A program made the translations under genes and the position numbers. Shown in pieces: positions 20,448 through 29,134 of a stretch of DNA of 48,275 bases. The notes below the pieces were generated by a model. That model ran no database searches. It was not told where the DNA came from and saw only the letters and a list, made by a program, of their open reading frames with translations. This DNA is from Xanthobacteraceae bacterium (GTDB lineage: Bacteria; Pseudomonadota; Alphaproteobacteria; Rhizobiales; Xanthobacteraceae), in contig JAGRLZ010000049.1 in assembly GCA_020441545.1 (NCBI GenBank), forward strand, positions 1 to 48,275, written 5' to 3'. How positions within the stretch are numbered: position 1 is the stretch's first letter; every line of letters begins with the position of its first letter.

Positions 20448-21047
20448 ATGACCGTTTTCGAAACCACCGCTGTCCGGAAGACAATCACCGCCCTCGCCGC
20501 CGCGCCGTTCGCGATCCGAGCCGAGGAGCCTGCGGACATCGCCGCGCGCGAGGTGCTGCTGGATGCCTGCTTCGGCGAGGATCGCCATGCGCGCACCTGC
20601 CAGCGGCTGCGCGACGGACGCCTGCCCGCCGAAGGTCTCGCCTTCACGGCGGAGCACGATGGCCGCGTGGTCGGCACCGTGCGGCTGTGGCACGTCAACG
20701 CGGGCGGCATTCCGGCGCTGGTGCTTGGGCCGCTGGCGGTCGCCGGGTCCCGCCGCAAGCTCGGCATCGGCGCGGCGCTGATGCGCCATGCGCTCGCGGA
20801 GGCCGCCGCGCGTGGCCACGGCGCGGTAATCCTGCGCGGGGACGCGGCCTATTACAGCCGGTTCGGCTTCAGCGCGGCAAGGACCGGCAACCTCGCTTTG
20901 CCCGGTCCGTTCGAACGCGACCGGCTGCTGGCGATCGAATTGCGTCCCGGCGCACTGACCGAGGCATCCGGCACGATCGTCGCGACCGGCCTCAAGGCGC
21001 GCCGTCCCCGCGCACGCCGCAATGCCGCCGTCGCTGTCGCGGCTTGA
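20448..21047 (+). CDS. GNAT family N-acetyltransferase
   Basis: The 199-residue protein carries a GNAT domain (residues 20-165) with the acetyl-CoA motif A region LGPLAVAGSRRKLGIGAALMRHAL and the motif B segment AAYYSRFGF, closest in feel to the YhbS-like group. A basic Arg/Ala tail follows. It starts 117 bases behind the decarboxylase gene, and the intervening DNA has an inverted repeat CGGTCC/GGACCG at 20410-20440. Polyamine acetylation is an attractive idea from position only; the substrate cannot be read from sequence. Confidence 0.85.
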   Translation: MTVFETTAVRKTITALAAAPFAIRAEEPADIAAREVLLDACFGEDRHARTCQRLRDGRLPAEGLAFTAEHDGRVVGTVRLWHVNAGGIPALVLGPLAVAGSRRKLGIGAALMRHALAEAAARGHGAVILRGDAAYYSRFGFSAARTGNLALPGPFERDRLLAIELRPGALTEASGTIVATGLKARRPRARRNAAVAVAA

Positions 21048-21125
21048 TCCGGCTCGCCAGACGAGCACCCGATTTCGGCTCACGTCATGCCCGGCTTCAT
21101 ACCGGGCATCCACGGCTTAACCCTG

Positions 21126-21285
21126 CAAGCTGTTGAAAGCCATTTCTGGTCATTCCGGGGCCGAGCGAAGCGAGGAGCCCGGAATCCATAGCCCGTTATT
21201 TTATTTCCGTGTCTCTTCGACAGGAGTTATGCATCCCGGATAGCGGCTTCCGGAATGACGAAGGAGAATTTTTCAACAGTCGCTG
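21126..21285. repeat. Palindromic intergenic repeat, family A (diverged copy) with family C fragment upstream
   Basis: Outer arms CTGTTGAAA (21130-21138) and TTTCAACAG (21271-21279) enclose an inner pair ATTCCGGG / CCCGGAAT near 21152 and 21178. This is the same plan as the copy at 4683-4825. Just before it, at 21084-21115, a short hairpin ATGCCCGGC...CCGGGCAT resembles half of the family C element. Together they fill the gap between the acetyltransferase and RidA genes. Confidence 0.65.
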
Positions 21286-21311
21286 AATCGCCGCCGAACC
21301 CAGAGGTCGTC

Positions 21312-21701
21312 ATGTCACGCCGCCTGATCTCCACCGGATCGCCGTTCGAGAAGGCCGCCGGCTACAGCCGCGCGGTGGTCGATGGCGACTTCTGTTTCGT
21401 CGCCGGGACCACCGGCTACGACTACGCCACCATGACGATGCCGGCGGACATTGCCGCACAGGCGCGCAACTGCTTCAAGACCATCCGCGGCGTCCTCGAA
21501 GAGGCCGGCTTCGCGATGGCCGACATCGTGCGCGCGACCTATTACATCACCGACGCCGCCGATGCCGACGCGATGTTCGCGGTCTGCGGCGAAACCCTGG
21601 GCGACATCCGTCCGGCCGCGACGCTGCTGGTGGTGGCCGCGCTGTTGAAGCCGGACATGAAGATCGAAATCGAGATCACCGCCAAGCGGCGCGGAACCTG
21701 A
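21312..21701 (+). CDS. RidA family protein (YjgF/UK114)
   Basis: The 129-residue protein has the RidA fold pattern: an N-terminal strand STGSPFEKAAGYSRAVVDGDFCFVAGTTG, then ARNCFKTIRGVLEEAGFAMADIVRATYYITD, and a C-terminal MKIEIEITAKRRGT. RidA proteins hydrolyse reactive enamine/imine intermediates, but this one lacks the strict family Arg in the usual ATR context, so it may be another Rid subfamily with a different role. ATG 21312 is preferred over an in-frame start at 21255 that lies within the repeat. Confidence 0.87.
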   Translation: MSRRLISTGSPFEKAAGYSRAVVDGDFCFVAGTTGYDYATMTMPADIAAQARNCFKTIRGVLEEAGFAMADIVRATYYITDAADADAMFAVCGETLGDIRPAATLLVVAALLKPDMKIEIEITAKRRGT

Positions 21702-22178
21702 AGCCGTCGCCGCGATGCGACCGGCGCTTCGGTCGACGGCCGCCAAAGACTCGTTTTGCGTGTTATTGCAAGCGGGGCATCACGCCATTTCATCCGTCCG
21801 GCCATCGGGTGCCAGACGCCCGCCGGCGGCTGGCGCGCTCACACTCGTCCGCACCGGCTGACGATCGGCCTCGACACGATCCGCATCCGGCGCGGTTCGC
21901 GGCTTTCCTCAACGGCCCTTCGCAAGCGCCGCTTTGTGAAAGCCGCGTGACGCGAACCGCAGCATCGCGGCTGCATTCAGCCTTGATTTTCGTCGCTATT
22001 TGTCGTTTTCAACACTTGCCAGAGCCATTTCCGTTCCGATGGAAGCGGAACGGGGCTCCATATCCTTATTTTAATTGCGTTTTCTTTACGCGAACCGATA
22101 CCCACTTCGCTCGAAAACGCTCCAATCGCGCTGCGGCAGCGGCGTTCTTCCGCAAAACCTGACCCGGAGTTCCTGTAG
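21702..22178. other. 477-base gap with an imperfect hairpin and a family B repeat
   Basis: No ORF looks coding here. CGACCG/CGGTCG at 21718-21735 may end the RidA transcript. A larger inverted repeat spans 21891-21960: GCGGTTCGC and GGCTTTC on the left pair with GAAAGCC and GCGAACCGC on the right, with a short bulge. Bases 22021-22124 are a copy of family B, annotated separately. The homospermidine synthase promoter must lie here or within the repeat. Confidence 0.5.
22021..22124 (+). repeat. Family B palindromic repeat, copy 1
   Basis: A 104-base element starts AGAGCCATTTCCGTTCCGAT and ends TCGAAAACGCTCCA. Its core is an inverted repeat CCGTTCCG / CGGAACGG. It is nearly the same as copies at 23741-23841 (same direction) and 28886-28988 (opposite direction). 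Confidence 0.9.
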
Positions 22179-23624
22179 ATGCCGTCACCCGCCTGGCCCG
22201 TGCATGCGCGCATTTCCGGTCCGATCGTCATGATCGGCTTCGGCTCCATCGGCAAAGGCACGCTGCCGCTGATCGAACGGCATTTCGACTACGACAGGTC
22301 GCGCATCACGGTGATCGATCCCAAGGACGAAGGCCGCAGGGCGCATTGCGAAAAGCACAATGTGCGCTTCGTCCAGCAGGCCGTGACCAGGGACAACTAC
22401 CGCGAACTGCTGACTCCGCTGCTCACCGAAGGCGGCGGCCAGGGGTTCTGCGTCAATCTTTCGGTCGATACCGGCTCCACCGATCTCATGGAGCTCTGCA
22501 ACGAACTCGGCGCGCTCTATATCGACACGGTCAACGAGCCCTGGCTCGGTTTCTATTTCGATTCGTCGAAGGGACCGGAAGCGCGCTCCAACTACGCCCT
22601 GCGCGAGACCACGCTGGCCGCCAAGAAGGCGCGGCCCGCGGGCTCGACGACGGCCGTCTCCTGCTGTGGCGCCAATCCCGGCATGGTCTCGTTCTTCGTC
22701 AAGCAGGCGCTGCTGAACGTGGCCGCCGACCTCAAGCTCAACGCCCCGAAGCCGAAGAGCAGGGCCGAATGGGCGGACCTGATGCGCCAGGCCGGCATCA
22801 AGGGCATCCACATCGCCGAACGCGACACCCAGCGTTCGAGGAACCCGAGAGAGCCGGACGTCTTCGTCAACACCTGGTCGGTGGAAGGCTTCATCTCGGA
22901 AGGCGTGCAGCCATCCGAACTCGGCTGGGGCACCCATGAGAAGTGGATGCCGGAAAACGCCCACACCCATGAGACCGGCTGCGGCGCGGCGATCTATCTG
23001 ATGCAGCCCGGCGCCGACACGCGCGTGCGCACCTGGTGCCCGACCCGCGGCGCGCAATACGGTTTTCTCGTCACCCACAACGAGTCGATCTCGATCGCCG
23101 ACTATTTCACGGCGCGCGACGCATCCGGCGCGGTGGTCTACCGGCCGACCTGTCACTATGCCTATCATCCTGCCGATGACGCGGTGCTGTCGCTGCACGA
23201 AATGTTCGGTCGCGCCGCCAGGGCGCAGGAGAAGTACCACATCCTCGATGAAGACGAGATCATCGACGGCATCGACGAACTCGGCGTGCTGCTGTTCGGC
23301 CACGACAAGAACGCCTACTGGTACGGCTCGCAGCTCTCCATCGAGGAGACGCGGAAGCTCGCGCCCTACCAGAACGCGACCGGATTGCAGGTCACCTCCG
23401 CCGTGCTCGCGGGCATGGTGTGGGCGCTGGAAAATCCGAACGCGGGCATCGTCGAAACCGACGAGATGGATTTCGATCGCCTGCTGGAAATCCAGCAGCC
23501 CTATCTCGGCCCGGTGAAGGGCTATTACACCGACTGGACGCCGCTGACGGATCGTCCCGGCCTGTTCCCGGAAGATATCGACACCAGCGATCCATGGCAG
23601 TTCAAGAACGTGCTGGTGCGCTGA
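22179..23624 (+). CDS. hss: Homospermidine synthase
   Basis: Hss joins two putrescines (or putrescine and spermidine) with NAD to give sym-homospermidine, the signature polyamine of many rhizobia. The 481-residue product has the Rossmann motif VMIGFGSIGKGTLPL near residues 17-31, DTVNEPWLGFY, SCCGANPGMVSFFVK and THETGCGAAIYLMQPG, all recognisable in this family, and the length is normal. It is oriented with the upstream decarboxylase gene that supplies putrescine but is separated from it by two genes and a repeat. Family B repeats flank it on both sides. Confidence 0.94.
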   Translation: MPSPAWPVHARISGPIVMIGFGSIGKGTLPLIERHFDYDRSRITVIDPKDEGRRAHCEKHNVRFVQQAVTRDNYRELLTPLLTEGGGQGFCVNLSVDTGSTDLMELCNELGALYIDTVNEPWLGFYFDSSKGPEARSNYALRETTLAAKKARPAGSTTAVSCCGANPGMVSFFVKQALLNVAADLKLNAPKPKSRAEWADLMRQAGIKGIHIAERDTQRSRNPREPDVFVNTWSVEGFISEGVQPSELGWGTHEKWMPENAHTHETGCGAAIYLMQPGADTRVRTWCPTRGAQYGFLVTHNESISIADYFTARDASGAVVYRPTCHYAYHPADDAVLSLHEMFGRAARAQEKYHILDEDEIIDGIDELGVLLFGHDKNAYWYGSQLSIEETRKLAPYQNATGLQVTSAVLAGMVWALENPNAGIVETDEMDFDRLLEIQQPYLGPVKGYYTDWTPLTDRPGLFPEDIDTSDPWQFKNVLVR

Positions 23625-23740
23625 GGCGGCGCGCAGACTTCCGCGCTATTTCTCCCTGACCGGCGGCACGGCCCTTGCGGCCGGCGCCGGCGGCCGGGCC
23701 GGTCTGGCGCCAGCCGTCTGCTTCAAGACAGTGCGCCCCC

Positions 23741-23841
23741 AGAGCCATTTCCGTTCCGATGGAATCGGAACGGGGCTCTATCCTTGTTTTAACGCGTTTT
23801 CTTCACGCGAACCGCTACCCACTTCGCTCGAAAACGCTCCA
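23741..23841 (+). repeat. Family B palindromic repeat, copy 2
   Basis: A 101-base copy in the same direction as that at 22021, with a perfect 10-bp inverted repeat CCGTTCCGAT/ATCGGAACGG around GGA. The whole 322-base gap 23625-23946 between the convergent hss and WD40 genes holds only this repeat and no ORF. Confidence 0.9.
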
Positions 23842-23946
23842 ACACGCGGATGACCGGCATATGTCGGTCTCCGTCAAAACCTGCCCGGCCATGACAGTGA
23901 TGGTGTTGCAATCTCAGGTGAGTTGCGATCTCGATCCGTCCTGCTG

Positions 23947-24969
23947 CTACAGCGCGAGCAGGCCGGCCGTCCCCTCGCCGGCGGCAAACGCGAGCAGGCC
24001 GCCGTCGGCGCTCCAGCCCAGCGCCGTCACCGCCGCATCGTCGTTCTTGCGCACCAGGATTTCCGCACCGTCCGTCATCCGTACCAGCAGGACCGTGCCG
24101 TTGCTGTAGCCGGCCGCCAGGATATCCTCCTTCGGATGGCACGCGACCGTGGTGACCCGCGCCTGCAACGGCGCCAGCATGCCGGGCTCCTTGCCCATCG
24201 GGCCATCCTTGCTGGCGAACGGCCACACGATCACGGTATCGGCGCCGGACGTCGCGAGCATCTTGCCGTTCGCGCTCCACGACAGCGAGCGCACCCGCGC
24301 CGGATAGCCCGTCATCCGCATGTGCCGGCCGTCGGCGAGCCGCCAGCCGTGCAGCGCCGGCTCATGCATCGCGGTGACGAGAAACTTGTTGTCCGGACTG
24401 AAAGTGACGCCGAGATGCGAGCCCGCCCACTCCAGTCCTTCCGCCGCGGCCGCCATGTTGGGAAACCACAATGTCACGCCGTTGTAGTGCGAGATCGCCA
24501 GCCGCAATCCCTTCGGCGCAAAGGCAAGCCCGCCGACGGTGGATTTGACCTCGTGCGACTTCTCCTCGCCCTTGCCGCTGCGCACATAGGCGGTCTTGCC
24601 GGCGGACCACGCCACCGCGCCGTCGGCATGCAGCGCGACGTTGTCGATCCAGCGCCGCCTGGGATCGGTGACGAGCGTCGACACCTCGCCGTTCTGCGAC
24701 AACTGCACCACCTTGCCGTCGTCGCCGCCGGTGACGACGCGCCGGCCGTCCGACGCCACGCACAGCACCGCGCCGGCGTGCAGCGGCAACTGGGTCGCCT
24801 CGCCTTCCGGCGTCACCAGTGTCACCGTCTCCTCGTCGCCGACGAAGGCGGCGACGCTGCCCAGGAAATGCACCGCCGCGACCGCGCCTGCCAGCTCGAC
24901 CGGCTTCACCCGATCGGTCACGGTAGCGATCGAAGCGGTCCCGCCCGTGGAATCGAACCCGCCCGTCAC
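23947..24969 (-). CDS. WD40-repeat beta-propeller protein, last gene of the zinc operon
   Basis: The 340-residue protein starts at GTG 24969, which overlaps the stop of the GTPase gene by 4 bases (GTGA). It is made of about seven WD40-like blades, for example AVLCVASDGRRVVTGGDDGKVVQLS, LGVTFSPDNKFLVTAMHEPALHGWRLADG and VRSLSWSANGKMLATSGADTVIVWPF. No signal peptide is visible, so it should be cytosolic. The periplasmic zinc chaperone AztD is also a propeller, but this protein lacks export signals and zinc-ligand clusters that I could identify. Its coupling to a COG0523 GTPase suggests a zinc-related scaffold or chaperone role, which is inference only. Confidence 0.85.
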   Translation of the reverse strand: MTGGFDSTGGTASIATVTDRVKPVELAGAVAAVHFLGSVAAFVGDEETVTLVTPEGEATQLPLHAGAVLCVASDGRRVVTGGDDGKVVQLSQNGEVSTLVTDPRRRWIDNVALHADGAVAWSAGKTAYVRSGKGEEKSHEVKSTVGGLAFAPKGLRLAISHYNGVTLWFPNMAAAAEGLEWAGSHLGVTFSPDNKFLVTAMHEPALHGWRLADGRHMRMTGYPARVRSLSWSANGKMLATSGADTVIVWPFASKDGPMGKEPGMLAPLQARVTTVACHPKEDILAAGYSNGTVLLVRMTDGAEILVRKNDDAAVTALGWSADGGLLAFAAGEGTAGLLAL

Positions 24970-26054
24970 GTCGTCACGCACTGCTCGAAGCCGTCGCGGA
25001 TCGCCTGCTCCGGCAGCTCGCGCCCGATGAACACCAGCCGGCTCTCGCGCGGCTCGCCGTCCTTCCACGGGCGCTGGTGCGTGCCTTCCAGCATCATGTG
25101 CACGCCCTGGAAGACGTAACGGTCGTCGTCGCCGGAGAACGACAGGATGCCCTTGGAGCGCAGGATCTTCTGGCCCTCGGTGGCGACGAGCTGCTGCAGC
25201 CACGGCATGAACCTGGTCGGATCGAGCGGCTTGTCGGTGCGCAGCGCCAGCGACTGCATGTCCTCGTCATGATAGTGCTTGATGCCGTGACCATGGTCGT
25301 GATGGTGGTCATGGCCGTGGTGATGATGCTCGTGGCCGCAATTCTCGTCGTGACAATGCTCGTGGTCGTGATCGTGGTGATGATGATCGTGATCGTCGGC
25401 CGCGAGGAATTCCGGCTCCAGTTCGAGAATCCGGTCAAGATCGAACGCGCCGCGCTCCAGCACGTCCGCCAGCCCCACCTGGCAACGCTGGGTCCGGTGC
25501 AGCTTGGCGTAGGGGTTGATGGCACGGATGCGGCCTTCGACCTCGGCCAGTTCGTCCGGCGTTACCAGATCGGTCTTGTTGAGCACGATGACATCGGCGA
25601 AGGCGATCTGGTTCTTGGCCTCCGGTGCATCCTTGAGACGGTCGCTCAGCCACTTGGCGTCGGCGACCGTGACCACTGCGTCGAGCCGCGCATTCTCCTG
25701 CACGTCCTCGTCGACGAAGAAGGTCTGCGCCACCGGCGCCGGATCGGCGAGCCCGGTGGTCTCGACGATGATGGCGTCGAACTTGCCCTTGCGCTTCATC
25801 AGGCCGTCGAGGATGCGCACCAGGTCGCCGCGCACGGTGCAGCAGACGCAACCGTTGTTCATCTCGAACACTTCCTCGTCGGCGCCGATGATGAGGTCGT
25901 TGTCGATCCCGATCTCGCCGAACTCGTTGACGATCACGGCGTATTTCTTGCCGTGGTTCTCCGACAGGATGCGGTTGAGCAGGGTCGTCTTGCCGGCCCC
26001 GAGATAGCCGGTGAGGACGGTGACGGGAATCTTGTCGCTGGCGGTTTCAGGCAT
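24966..26054 (-). CDS. COG0523 (CobW/ZigA-like) GTP-binding metal chaperone
   Basis: The 362-residue G3E GTPase has the Walker A motif GYLGAGKTT near residue 16, the metal site GCVCC near residue 68 in NNGCVCCTVRGDL, ETTGLADPAPV and the guanine-specificity motif NKTD. Around residues 220-265 lies a His/Asp-rich loop of about 45 residues, followed by the CobW C-terminal domain. Location in a zinc-transport operon with a Zur-like box points to a zinc metallochaperone under zinc starvation rather than to cobalamin synthesis. ATG 26054 has GGAG five bases upstream; a GTG at 26060 is less likely. Confidence 0.92.
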   Translation of the reverse strand: MPETASDKIPVTVLTGYLGAGKTTLLNRILSENHGKKYAVIVNEFGEIGIDNDLIIGADEEVFEMNNGCVCCTVRGDLVRILDGLMKRKGKFDAIIVETTGLADPAPVAQTFFVDEDVQENARLDAVVTVADAKWLSDRLKDAPEAKNQIAFADVIVLNKTDLVTPDELAEVEGRIRAINPYAKLHRTQRCQVGLADVLERGAFDLDRILELEPEFLAADDHDHHHHDHDHEHCHDENCGHEHHHHGHDHHHDHGHGIKHYHDEDMQSLALRTDKPLDPTRFMPWLQQLVATEGQKILRSKGILSFSGDDDRYVFQGVHMMLEGTHQRPWKDGEPRESRLVFIGRELPEQAIRDGFEQCVTT

Positions 26055-26101
26055 CTTCACTCCGGCGGGATGGCACGCGACATGGCGGGAGGGCCCCGCC
26101 G

Positions 26102-27010
26102 TCAGGATTTCAGCGCGCTCGACACGGTTCTAATATTGTGCCTGACCATGTCAATGTAAGTGGGGGCGTCGCCCTTTTCGCCGGTCAGGCTGTCGGAATA
26201 CAGCGTGCCGCCGATCCGGGCCCCGGTCTCCGCCGCGATCCGCTCCACCAGGCGGGGATCGCTGATGTTTTCCAGAAACACCGCCGGAATCTTTTCCTTG
26301 CGGATTTGCCGGATGATCGTGGCGACGTCGCGGGCGCTGGGCTCGGTCTCGGTGGAGACGCCCTGCGGCGCGACGAAGGCGATGCCGTAGGCGGCGTCGA
26401 AATAGCCGAATGCCTCGTGGCTCGAGATCACCCTGCGGCGCGCGGGCGGAATATCGGCGACCGCGTTCCGCACCTCGCGATCGAGCGCATCGAGCCGCGC
26501 CAGGTAGTCCTCGGCATTGCGCCGGTAGACCTCGGCGCCGGGGGGATCGGCGTTTATCAATGCGTCGCGGATATTGGCGACATAGATCTTCGCGTTGGGC
26601 ACCGACTGCCAGGCATGGGGATCGGCATCCCCGTGATGACCGTGACCGTGGGCGTCCTTGAGCACTGCTATTCCGGTGGTCGCGACCACCACCGATGCCC
26701 TGCCGCCGCTGGCCTTCACCAGTCGCGGCAGCCAGCCTTCGAGGCCGAGCCCGTTGACGATCATCAGCCGCGCGTCGGCGACCTTGCGCGTATCCGCCGG
26801 CGTCGGCGTGTAGACGTGAACGTCGCCGCCGGGGCCGACCAGCGTGGTCACCGCGACCCGCGCGCCGCCGACATTGCGGACGAAATCCGCAAGGATGGTG
26901 AAGGTCGCCACCACCGGCACCCGCCCGGCGGCGCGCGCCGGCAGCACCATGGCGGCCATGCACATCAGCACGGCAACGATCCGGATCGCGCGCACCCGCA
27001 TCGCCATCAT
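26102..27010 (-). CDS. Zinc (or manganese) ABC transporter substrate-binding protein, cluster A-I
   Basis: The 303-residue periplasmic protein has a signal peptide (IVAVLMCMAAMVLPARAAG) followed by VPVVATFTILADFVRNVGG, typical of ZnuA/AztC-type metal receptors. Likely ligand histidines lie in GGDVHVYTP, DPHAWQSV and SSHEAFGYF, and a short His-rich loop DAHGHGHHGDADPH precedes the second, favouring zinc over manganese. The ATG at 27010 overlaps the stop of the permease gene (ATGA). Confidence 0.9.
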   Translation of the reverse strand: MMAMRVRAIRIVAVLMCMAAMVLPARAAGRVPVVATFTILADFVRNVGGARVAVTTLVGPGGDVHVYTPTPADTRKVADARLMIVNGLGLEGWLPRLVKASGGRASVVVATTGIAVLKDAHGHGHHGDADPHAWQSVPNAKIYVANIRDALINADPPGAEVYRRNAEDYLARLDALDREVRNAVADIPPARRRVISSHEAFGYFDAAYGIAFVAPQGVSTETEPSARDVATIIRQIRKEKIPAVFLENISDPRLVERIAAETGARIGGTLYSDSLTGEKGDAPTYIDMVRHNIRTVSSALKS

Positions 27011-27876
27011 GCCTCCAGGTGCCGGCCGGGAAACAGCCGCCGCACCAGGCCGCCGACATTGCCGAACAGCACCGACGCGACATAGAGCCCGGCCGCCACC
27101 AGAATGATCGCCGGCCCCGACGGCACGCGGGTGACATAGGACAATACCAGCCCGGCATAGCCCGACAGCATCGCGCTCGCCACCGCGACCGCGATCATGC
27201 CGCTGATGTCGCGGGACCAGAATCGCGCCACGCCCGCGGGCAGGATCATCAGCCCGACGGAGAGCAGCGTGCCGAGCGCGTGGAAGCCGTTGACCAGGTT
27301 GATGACGACCAGCGCCAGAAACACCAGATGCGTCGGTGCGCCGGCACGGCTCACGGTGCGCAGGAACAGCGGATCGACGCATTCGATCACCAGCGGCCGA
27401 TAGATCACCGCCATCGCCAATAGCGTGACGGTGGCATTGAAGGCGATCACCAGCAGCGTCTGGTCGTCGAGCGCGAGGATGTTGCCGAACAGCACATGCA
27501 GCAGGTCGATATTGGTGCCGCGCATCGAGACGATGGTGACGCCGAGCGCCAGCGACACCAGGTAGAACGTCGCCAGCGAGGCATCCTCCTTCAGCTCGGT
27601 GGTGCGCGCCACCACGCCGGACAGGATCGCGACCGCGAAGCCCGCGATCAGCCCGCCGAAGGTCATCGCGAACAGGTTGAGGCCGGAGACCAGAAACCCG
27701 ATCGCCGCGCCCGGCAGGATGGCGTGAGCCATGGCGTCGCCGACCAGGCTCATCCGCCGCAGCATCAGGAACACGCCGATCGGCGCGCCCGCCAGCGACA
27801 GCGCGACGACGCCGGCCAACGCGCGGCGCATGAACTCGAATTCGATGAAGGGCCCGATCAGGGTGTCGTACAGCAT
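27007..27876 (-). CDS. Zinc (or manganese) ABC transporter permease
   Basis: This 289-residue protein has about eight membrane segments and belongs to the ABC-3 permease family. The signature LMLRRMSLVGDAMAHAILPGAAIG (near residues 36-60) and FHALGTLLSVGLMILPAGVARF are typical of ZnuB/MntB/AztB. The start at 27876 is 7 bases after the ATPase stop. Confidence 0.92.
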   Translation of the reverse strand: MLYDTLIGPFIEFEFMRRALAGVVALSLAGAPIGVFLMLRRMSLVGDAMAHAILPGAAIGFLVSGLNLFAMTFGGLIAGFAVAILSGVVARTTELKEDASLATFYLVSLALGVTIVSMRGTNIDLLHVLFGNILALDDQTLLVIAFNATVTLLAMAVIYRPLVIECVDPLFLRTVSRAGAPTHLVFLALVVINLVNGFHALGTLLSVGLMILPAGVARFWSRDISGMIAVAVASAMLSGYAGLVLSYVTRVPSGPAIILVAAGLYVASVLFGNVGGLVRRLFPGRHLEA

Positions 27877-27883
27877 GGCGATG

Positions 27884-28638
<755 letters not shown>

Positions 28639-28642
<4 letters not shown>

Positions 28643-28842
28643 GACGGTCTCATCGCCAGCGCCACGATCAGCCACATCACCGCGCAAACCGCGACCGCCG
28701 CACCGAGCCGCCCGGCCAGGGACATCCGCAGGATCGACCACGGCGCGGCCTGGGCCGGATGCGGCGCCAGCGGCCCGTGATGATGGCCATCGCCGGCCGC
28801 ATGGCCGTGCGAATGCGCCGGATGGAAATGGCGGTGCGTCAT
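28639..28842 (-). CDS. Histidine-rich 67-aa single-span membrane protein, first gene of the zinc operon
   Basis: The N-terminal 25 residues contain nine His (MTHRHFHPAHSHGHAAGDGHHH), then comes a linker and one membrane helix (about residues 43-62, GAAVAVCAVMWLIVALAM). It is translationally coupled to the ABC ATPase gene by an ATGA overlap and starts six bases after a likely -10 box, with no Shine-Dalgarno, so its message may be leaderless. A zinc-buffering or zinc-passing role beside the transporter fits the context but is inference. I know no named family. Confidence 0.75.
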
Positions 28843-28848
28843 AAGCGC

Positions 28849-28877
28849 AGTATAGATGTTACACTATAACGTTACAA
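28849..28877 (-). promoter_or_regulatory. Zinc operon promoter with Zur-like palindrome in the spacer
   Basis: On the minus strand, TTGTAA (28877-28872) and TATACT (28854-28849) are spaced by 17 bases, as for a sigma-70 type promoter. The spacer holds GTTACACTATAAC (28858-28870, plus strand), a 13-bp palindrome with one mismatch that closely fits the alphaproteobacterial Zur box (GTTATA-N-TATAAC). A repressor bound there would block RNA polymerase. The predicted first transcribed base falls on or next to the A of the ATG at 28842. Confidence 0.75.
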
Positions 28878-28885
28878 GCTGGCCC

Positions 28886-28988
28886 TGGAGCGTTTTCGAG
28901 CGAAGCGGGCCCCGGTTCGCGTAAAGAAAACGCGTTGAAACAAGGAGATAGAACCCCGTTCCGATTCCATCGGAACGGAAATGGCCCT
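28886..28988 (-). repeat. Family B palindromic repeat, copy 3 (inverted)
   Basis: A 103-base copy opposite in direction to those at 22021 and 23741, with the same CCGTTCCGATnnnATCGGAACGG core. It ends 8 bases from the -35 box of the zinc operon promoter. Confidence 0.88.
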
Positions 28989-29064
28989 AGGAATATCCTG
29001 CCGACATCCGGCCGGGCCCTTTCGCGACAACCTGACGATCGGGAGGCGCCGCGGCAACCGGCTT

Positions 29065-29090
29065 TTGCCGCCCACGAAGAAGGGCGGCAA
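29065..29090. terminator. Hairpin downstream of sodB
   Basis: TTGCCGCCC and GGGCGGCAA form a perfect 9-bp stem with an 8-base loop, 45 bases past the sodB stop on the minus strand. No T-run follows on either strand, so it is at most a non-canonical terminator or a 3'-end stabiliser. Confidence 0.5.
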
Positions 29091-29134
29091 CCTTCCGGCA
29101 CCGCCCGTCTTTGAAATCCCGGTTTACGGCAGGC

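Noticed and set aside
23947-24969. Assignment of the WD40 protein as the zinc chaperone AztD
   Set aside because: AztD is exported, while this protein has no signal peptide and starts on a GTG overlapping the GTPase gene. Only the propeller fold is shared.
25077-26159. 360-codon plus-strand frame over the COG0523 gene with Val/Met-rich repeats
   Set aside because: This is the antisense of the His-rich loop and GTPase domain; the minus-strand protein has all G3E motifs.
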